Source of the DNA: Acidobacteriaceae bacterium
Lineage (GTDB): Bacteria; Acidobacteriota; Terriglobia; Bryobacterales; Bryobacteraceae
Assembly (NCBI GenBank): GCA_019240405.1
Contig: JAFAYL010000005.1
Span: forward strand, 1-37,744
Length of the DNA stretch: 37,744 nt
Direction: 5' to 3'
The first letter of the stretch is position 1. Every line of letters starts with the position of its first letter. Shown one piece after another: positions 33,146-37,744 of this stretch. The position numbers and the translations under genes were made by a program. A model generated the notes under the pieces. The model searched no databases and was not told where the DNA came from. It saw nothing but the letters and a program-made list of their open reading frames with translations.

Positions 33146-33429
33146 TCAAACCTACGGAAAGGGTCCGGTGAGGAGCGCCTTTTGCTCACTAGTTTAGCCG
33201 CCTTGCGGCACCCCAAATCCTTATCGGTCGAGACGTGGTGCAGGGTCAGGCAGTTTCCGGAGGGCGAAGCCTGTGATTGCCATTGGTCGGGGTTATTCCG
33301 GCTGCTTACGCAAAGCTCACGCGGTTCATAACTTGAGTGCGCGGGCAGCCTCTGGAAATTCCTACTTTCAAAGAGTAGCGGAAAGATTGTATAATTGCGC
33401 ATTTTCGAGTATTCAGGGGGAATACCATC
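33146..33429. other. Divergent intergenic region, sedolisin/TonB receptor
   Basis: This 284-base gap has no gene. It holds a GCCGC-AAG-GCGGC hairpin (minus-strand leader of the sedolisin) and an inverted pair GGCTGC/GCAGCC (33299-33304 and 33345-33350). I compared it with the c-di-GMP riboswitch core because ACGCAAAGC occurs at about 33307-33315, but the rest does not fit. Confidence 0.5.
33367..33395 (+). promoter_or_regulatory. Sigma-70-like promoter of the TonB receptor gene
   Basis: A perfect TATAAT at 33390-33395 is preceded, after a 17-base spacer, by TTCAAA (33367-33372; four of six to TTGACA). Transcription would start near 33402, giving a leader of under 30 bases with CAGGGGGAA as ribosome-binding site before the ATG at 33430. 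This is the clearest promoter in the window. Confidence 0.7.
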
Positions 33430-36400
33430 ATGACGACTAAGCTGGTGAGATTTGCGTTAGGTTCGTGGCTTGCGCTTTGGGTTGCCGTGTTAGGAGCGAG
33501 CGCCCAGACTACCGTGTCAACGGGTAGCATTCAGGGGATCGTGACCGATCCGTCAGGGGCAGCGGTGACCGGCGCCAAGGTCTCGATCCGAAACAAAGCG
33601 ACCGGGAGCGCGGCTACAACTTCGACCACCGGATCTGGCGAATACACGTCGGGTGGTTTGATCCCTGGCGACTACGAAGTTCGCATTGAGCAGGCCGGAT
33701 TTTCGACCGCTGTGCTGAACGTTACGGTAGAAGTCGGCGTGACTTCGAACGGGAATATTCGATTGGCCCTTGGCCAAGGTTCCCAAATTGTCGAGGTCAC
33801 GGCATCGGCGGTGACGGTGAATCCCGATCAGGCGATGGTCCAGGGCGTGCTGACGGCAGCGCAGATCGATACATTGCCGATCAACGGGCGGAACTTCCTG
33901 GATCTAGCACAGCTTGAGCCAGGCGTGCAGATTCAGGACGGAACGAATTTCGATCCGACAAAGGTTGGATATTCTTCAATTTCGTTTGGAGGGAGGTTCG
34001 GTCGCACCGCGCGGATCTCAGTAGACGGCGTGGACGTTTCGGACGAGACGGTCGGAACTGTGACGGAAGACGTTCCTTCGAGCGGCATTCAGGAGTTTCA
34101 AATCAGTCAATCGAACCTCGACCTGTCGAATGATCTAACGTCATCCGGCTCCGTCAATGTTGCTACGCGGTCCGGCACGAATGATTTTCATGGCCAGTTG
34201 TTTTACCTGATTCGCGACAGCCGGTGGGGCGCGCAGATCCAGCACCCGCAGGGTATTCCGTTCCCGTATCAGCGAAATCAGTTCGGCGGGCGTTTTGGCG
34301 GTCCAATCATCAAAGACAAGCTCTTCTTCTTTATGGATTATGAGCGCACCAAGCAGGACGAGTCGGTTCCTGTGCAGTACTCGGCGCCATTTCAGGGCTT
34401 CTCCGGCACTTTCCCTGCTCCTTTCCGCGAGAACTTGCCCATGGGGAAGGTGGACTGGCAGGTGAACAGCAATCTACACCTGTTCTATCGCTTCAATTAC
34501 TTCGACAATCTGGTCGAAGCGACATTCTTTTCATCGAGCCTGAGTGTGTATAAGAACAAGGACTATACGCGCTCGCATGTCTTTGGTGCAGACTTTACGA
34601 CCGGAGGCGGGCAGTTTACGCATACCCTCCGCTTCTCGGAACTGCATTTCGCCAACGGCATCGCGGATGCGGTACTGGGAAGCACTCTTCCACTAGCGAA
34701 TTTGGGGGTGGAGGCCACCATAACCAACGGACCGCAGACCGGGCCAAATTTGCTGGCTCCTCAGGCAACGATTCAGCACAACACTCAAGCCAAGTACGAT
34801 GGCGGCAAGCCGTGGGGCACCCATTTCCTTAGATATGGCTTCAATTACAACCATATTCAGGGCGGCGGGTTCGCAAGCTTCTTCAAACTAGCGCCGCAGG
34901 TATTATCAAACTTTGCACCGAGTGATATAGCTACAGCGGCTGCGGGACCTTTCCCGGGCGGCTCAGGCAATCCGCTCAACTATCCCGTGGAAATTGTCGT
35001 ACTCGGCAATGGTCAGGGTTTCTCGACCGAACATCCCGCCCTGGGCTATCCTGCGGGAGGTCTAGGACCAGATAATCGCGTTGCTGCTTATATTGGGGAC
35101 ACCTGGAAGATCCATCCGAACCTGACGATGATCTACGGGCTGCGCTGGGTTCGCGATACGGGCCGAACGGATAGCGATTTGCCGGCCTTGCCGCTCCTCG
35201 ATACATACATGCCGGGTACGGGCGGCCGGGTTAACCTGCCCGATTTCAATTTCGCGCCGCAGATCGGCTTCGCATGGGACCCGAAAGGCGATGGGAAGAC
35301 GGTGTTCCGCATCGGATCCGGCCTTTTTTACGAGAACGTCATCTATAACAACGTATTATTCGACCGTCCGTTACGGCTAGCTTCGGGCGCATTTCTGCAA
35401 ACACCCACGGCTTGCTTCTTCGGTTCGGCGTTGCCGGTCAATGTGCCAGGTGGGAAGAGCACCATTCCAAGTTCTCTATGTAGCGAAACGATTGGCCAGG
35501 CGGCTGCAGGAATTGCCGCCTACCAGGCGCAGTATCAGGCCCTGAATCCGTTCAGCCTCACCACGCCGAATCCCAATTACGTTTTGACCGATTTGAAGAA
35601 CGGCGTGAACCTACCCCTGGCGCTTTTTGCGCCGGGTTACAAGACGCCGCGCTCGCTGCAAATGAATGCCGGATTTCAGCGCGAGCTGCGCCCGGGCACG
35701 GTTCTAACGGTGGACTTTTTGCGGAACATAACGACTCACACCCTACTTGGCGTGGATTCAAATCACGTCGGGGATACGAGATATTTCAACAAGGCCGCGG
35801 CTCAGGCGGCCATCGCTAATACGCTCGCGCTGAACGGCTGGACTTCGATCAATGACGCGATCGCTCATGGCGCAACAATGGCCACTTTCGCGGGGAATGG
35901 GCTCACTTCGCCGGCTCTGGATTTCGGTGGAGTTTGCCCTTTCAGCTATGGTTGTGCTTTCCCGGGCATCAATCCGGCTGCGCCATCGATGCCGTTCTTG
36001 TATCCAATCGGACGCTCGGTCTATAACGGCCTGGATGCCAAGCTGACGCAAAACGTGAGGAACCCGTTGCCGGGCATCCGATATTTCAATTTCCAGGTCT
36101 CATACAGCCTCTCTCGATTCGTGAATCAGGGCGGCGCAAACCCTGGTACTGCCACCGGTAACAGCGATCAGGATTTTGTGATTGGCGCAATCGACAATCG
36201 CAATCCGCTCGGCTACGGCGGACCGTCGTTGCTCGACCGGACACATCAGCTTTCGTTCGGCGGAGTAGCAGATCTGCCCTGGTCTTTCCGCGCGTCCATC
36301 GTGAGCCATTTCTATTCCGGTTTGCCGATCAGTCTGCAGGTTCCGAATACCGGCGCGGGGGCGGGCGAGATATTCCGAACTGATTTCACCGGTGACGGAA

Positions 36401-36903
36401 CGGTGCAGGATCTTTTGCCCGGGACCAATGTTGGCGCATTCAATCGCCAATTTGGCGTCTCGGGACTTAATGCAGCGATCACGAACTACAACAGCACGAT
36501 TGCGAATCAGGCGACACCGGCCGGCCAAGTGCTGATTCAGAACGGGCTGTTCACGCTAGCGCAGCTTCAGGCTCTCGGCGGTGTGGCTCCTTCGGTTGCG
36601 CTTCCTCCCGCAGGTCAAGTAGGCGTCAGCCCGTTACGGGCTTTCGACCTATCGATTAGTTGGGATCACAAGTTCGGCGAGCACTTTGAAGTCGAGCCGA
36701 GCTGCGGCATCTTCAATCTGTTTAACTTCGCGAATTGGGATTTGCCTCCGAACGTAATCGGTGGGTTACTGAACGGTGCACCAGGATCGCTGAACGGGAC
36801 AACCCAAGCGGATCGCATTACGAATCGCGTTGGTCTCGGGACGGGCGTGTTCTCGCTGGGCGCGCCGCGCGCGATCGAGTTCGGAATGAAGATTACCTTC
36901 TGA
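33430..36903 (+). CDS. Oar-like TonB-dependent receptor with N-terminal carboxypeptidase-regulatory domain
   Basis: A 1157-residue outer-membrane protein: signal peptide (1-25, ending GASAQ), a CarboxypepD_reg/Cna-B-like domain (GSIQGIVTDPSGAAVTGAKV through GDYEVRIEQAGF, about 32-105), a plug domain (about 115-245, with LPINGRNFLDLAQLEPGV and RISVDGVDVSDETV) and a long beta-barrel ending in FGMKITF with C-terminal Phe, as outer-membrane barrels do. It belongs to the Oar-like type frequent in Acidobacteriota, typically for large substrates such as peptides or glycans. Divergent transcription from a secreted peptidase suggests peptide uptake, an inference. Confidence 0.94.
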   Translation: MTTKLVRFALGSWLALWVAVLGASAQTTVSTGSIQGIVTDPSGAAVTGAKVSIRNKATGSAATTSTTGSGEYTSGGLIPGDYEVRIEQAGFSTAVLNVTVEVGVTSNGNIRLALGQGSQIVEVTASAVTVNPDQAMVQGVLTAAQIDTLPINGRNFLDLAQLEPGVQIQDGTNFDPTKVGYSSISFGGRFGRTARISVDGVDVSDETVGTVTEDVPSSGIQEFQISQSNLDLSNDLTSSGSVNVATRSGTNDFHGQLFYLIRDSRWGAQIQHPQGIPFPYQRNQFGGRFGGPIIKDKLFFFMDYERTKQDESVPVQYSAPFQGFSGTFPAPFRENLPMGKVDWQVNSNLHLFYRFNYFDNLVEATFFSSSLSVYKNKDYTRSHVFGADFTTGGGQFTHTLRFSELHFANGIADAVLGSTLPLANLGVEATITNGPQTGPNLLAPQATIQHNTQAKYDGGKPWGTHFLRYGFNYNHIQGGGFASFFKLAPQVLSNFAPSDIATAAAGPFPGGSGNPLNYPVEIVVLGNGQGFSTEHPALGYPAGGLGPDNRVAAYIGDTWKIHPNLTMIYGLRWVRDTGRTDSDLPALPLLDTYMPGTGGRVNLPDFNFAPQIGFAWDPKGDGKTVFRIGSGLFYENVIYNNVLFDRPLRLASGAFLQTPTACFFGSALPVNVPGGKSTIPSSLCSETIGQAAAGIAAYQAQYQALNPFSLTTPNPNYVLTDLKNGVNLPLALFAPGYKTPRSLQMNAGFQRELRPGTVLTVDFLRNITTHTLLGVDSNHVGDTRYFNKAAAQAAIANTLALNGWTSINDAIAHGATMATFAGNGLTSPALDFGGVCPFSYGCAFPGINPAAPSMPFLYPIGRSVYNGLDAKLTQNVRNPLPGIRYFNFQVSYSLSRFVNQGGANPGTATGNSDQDFVIGAIDNRNPLGYGGPSLLDRTHQLSFGGVADLPWSFRASIVSHFYSGLPISLQVPNTGAGAGEIFRTDFTGDGTVQDLLPGTNVGAFNRQFGVSGLNAAITNYNSTIANQATPAGQVLIQNGLFTLAQLQALGGVAPSVALPPAGQVGVSPLRAFDLSISWDHKFGEHFEVEPSCGIFNLFNFANWDLPPNVIGGLLNGAPGSLNGTTQADRITNRVGLGTGVFSLGAPRAIEFGMKITF

Positions 36904-36910
36904 CGATTTC

Positions 36911-36931
36911 GGTGCGGGGCATGCCCGCACC
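36911..36931. repeat. GC-rich hairpin after the TonB receptor gene (REP-like)
   Basis: GGTGCGGG and CCCGCACC form a perfect eight-base stem around GCATG. It begins 8 bases after the receptor stop and ends 9 bases before the next start. There is no T-run, and CTACGAGG follows. It may slow RNA decay or terminate transcription, and resembles the element at 24134-24174 in placement and in the CCTACG that follows. Confidence 0.6.
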
Positions 36932-36939
36932 CTACGAGG

Positions 36940-37383
36940 ATGATTTACGAAGCTGTATTGTCGTTGGCGACTCTGAATGCGGATGAGACCAAAATACTGC
37001 AGGATCCGGGCGGGTGGGAATACATCACGATCAGCGACGCCGATAACGGCATTCAAACCAAACACACGTGCTTTGACGGCCAGCCGCATCCGAATGAATG
37101 CAGCGGAACGTTGATCTTGAACGCGAACAACACGTTCGTGGAGAAGGTTCATATCCACGGGAAGACGGTGGAGCGGCACGGAGGTTATCAGCTCAATGGC
37201 GACGAAATCACGTTCGTCGATGAGCTCGGGACGAGCGACGGGCCGTACACGATGGAAGTGAACACGCAGACGAAGCGCCTGGTTTTGCAGATCAAGCAAG
37301 CGGCGGGGACGTTAGTGCGATCGGAGCTGGAGCTGGAAACGGAGTACAAAAAGCAGAAGCAGGCGCGAAGCAAGCCCCAGTAG
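36940..37383 (+). CDS. Hypothetical soluble beta-rich protein
   Basis: A 147-residue protein that I do not recognise. No signal peptide. The middle has alternating strands (GTLILNANNTFVEKVHIHGKT, GGYQLNGDEITFVDEL, YTMEVNTQTKRLVLQIKQAAGTLVR), resembling a small lipocalin-like or DUF-type beta barrel, and the end is basic. Two cysteines (HTCFDGQPHPNECSG) could pair. AGG directly before the ATG is a poor site, so an alternative start is possible. It follows the TonB receptor gene by 36 bases with a hairpin between them. Confidence 0.6.
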   Translation: MIYEAVLSLATLNADETKILQDPGGWEYITISDADNGIQTKHTCFDGQPHPNECSGTLILNANNTFVEKVHIHGKTVERHGGYQLNGDEITFVDELGTSDGPYTMEVNTQTKRLVLQIKQAAGTLVRSELELETEYKKQKQARSKPQ

Positions 37384-37390
37384 CTCAAGA

Positions 37391-37744
37391 TCAAGTTTGT
37401 TCGAGTTTTCTGCGGTCGCGGATATTGTAGTTGCGCTGGCAGACGAGGCACCAGCAAGGGGTCTGGCTCATTTGGTTGGGCGGCGGGAGATCGGGGCCGG
37501 TGTCGCTGAGGTGTCCGGTCGCGGCGGCTTCCTCGCGCTGGATGGCTGCGAGCCAGGTTTCGATAGTCATGCGCTGCCTGCCTTGGCGGCGGGTGGTGCG
37601 CTGATGCTCGATGTCGACGGTGGGATCGAGACACCAGGAATATTCGTCGGGGATGCCGTCGGGGAAGTAGAAGCGGCGGCGCACGAGCTCGGGCGGCGGC
37701 TTCATGACGCGGAGATCTTCGAGTAGCTGCTGGTTGGAGGGTTC
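37391..37744 (-). CDS. Hypothetical protein with C-terminal Cys cluster (5' end outside window)
   Basis: The frame is open to the right edge, so the gene probably starts beyond it; the ATG at 37705 has no ribosome-binding site. What is visible ends in CWCLVCQRNYNIRD, a compact three-Cys motif that could be part of a metal site, after an acidic/Pro stretch (DTGPDLPPPNQ) and a helix (MTIETWLAAIQREEAAATGHL). A His-containing TVDIEHQRTTRR lies upstream. The family is unknown to me. The opposite-strand frame here is low-complexity and looks like a shadow. Confidence 0.5.
   Translation of the reverse strand, partial: EPSNQQLLEDLRVMKPPPELVRRRFYFPDGIPDEYSWCLDPTVDIEHQRTTRRQGRQRMTIETWLAAIQREEAAATGHLSDTGPDLPPPNQMSQTPCWCLVCQRNYNIRDRRKLEQT

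Noticed and set aside
33299-33350. Possible c-di-GMP (GEMM) riboswitch upstream of the TonB receptor
   Set aside because: Only ACGCAAAGC matches; the conserved first half of the aptamer is missing and the predicted promoter lies downstream of it.
37397-37726. 109-codon plus-strand frame at the right edge
   Set aside because: Low-complexity Ala/Gly/Val product opposite a more protein-like frame with a Cys motif.

Overview
The window looks like chromosomal DNA of an Acidobacteriota bacterium, perhaps of the Solibacter/Bryobacterales type. The lineage call is an inference from three gene types: an orphan 820-residue MacB-like permease of the ADOP kind, a 1157-residue Oar-like TonB-dependent receptor with an N-terminal carboxypeptidase-regulatory domain, and a secreted sedolisin (S53) with FG-GAP-like repeats. 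Base composition appears moderately GC-rich throughout, with no obvious island. I saw no tRNA, rRNA, CRISPR array, insertion sequence or prophage.

Layout. 1-1260: the 3' end of an RHS protein with a C-terminal toxin-like module and a start/stop-overlapping candidate immunity gene. 1460-6208: a [2Fe-2S] ferredoxin beside a Dps-like thioferritin; divergent from them, a TPM-domain protein, a nucleotidyltransferase-fold protein and LemA; then RecX, a YtxH protein and a membrane-anchored helical protein. 6234-18559 (all minus strand): a Tad/Flp pilus locus in the order DUF192, prepilin peptidase (tadV/cpaA), a 570-residue multi-pass membrane protein, a 58-residue Flp pilin too short for routine ORF calling, cpaB, secretin cpaC, cpaE, ATPase cpaF/tadA, tadB and tadC. 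It is followed on the same strand by a 31-residue membrane micro-ORF, a prenyltransferase/squalene-cyclase-repeat protein and a DUF362 protein. No tadE/F/G-type genes are visible here.

18663-21508 (minus strand): fumarase C, then two toxin-antitoxin-like pairs: a PemK/MazF-type toxin with its antitoxin, and a DUF433/DUF5615 (PIN-like) pair whose toxin-like gene carries a one-base frameshift. 21641-29321: an ADOP permease, a DHA2/EmrB-type exporter, a small membrane protein, a DUF4097-like secreted beta-repeat protein, a peptidoglycan-binding domain protein converging on a GH19-like lytic enzyme, a DUF72 protein, a secreted SnoaL/DUF4440-like protein and a small membrane protein. 29378-37383: a sedolisin with ten C-terminal repeats, divergent from the TonB-dependent receptor, which has a good sigma-70-like promoter, then a small hypothetical protein. 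A gene with a Cys cluster runs off the right edge.

Themes are surface appendage assembly (Tad), extracellular protein degradation and uptake (sedolisin and TonB receptor), toxin systems (RHS and two TA-like pairs) and iron/redox handling (thioferritin and ferredoxin). The parts most worth follow-up are the RHS toxin/immunity pair, the overlooked Flp pilin with an embedded membrane protein and a 21-bp tandem operator-like repeat, the frameshifted DUF5615 gene, and the ferritin-ferredoxin pair.
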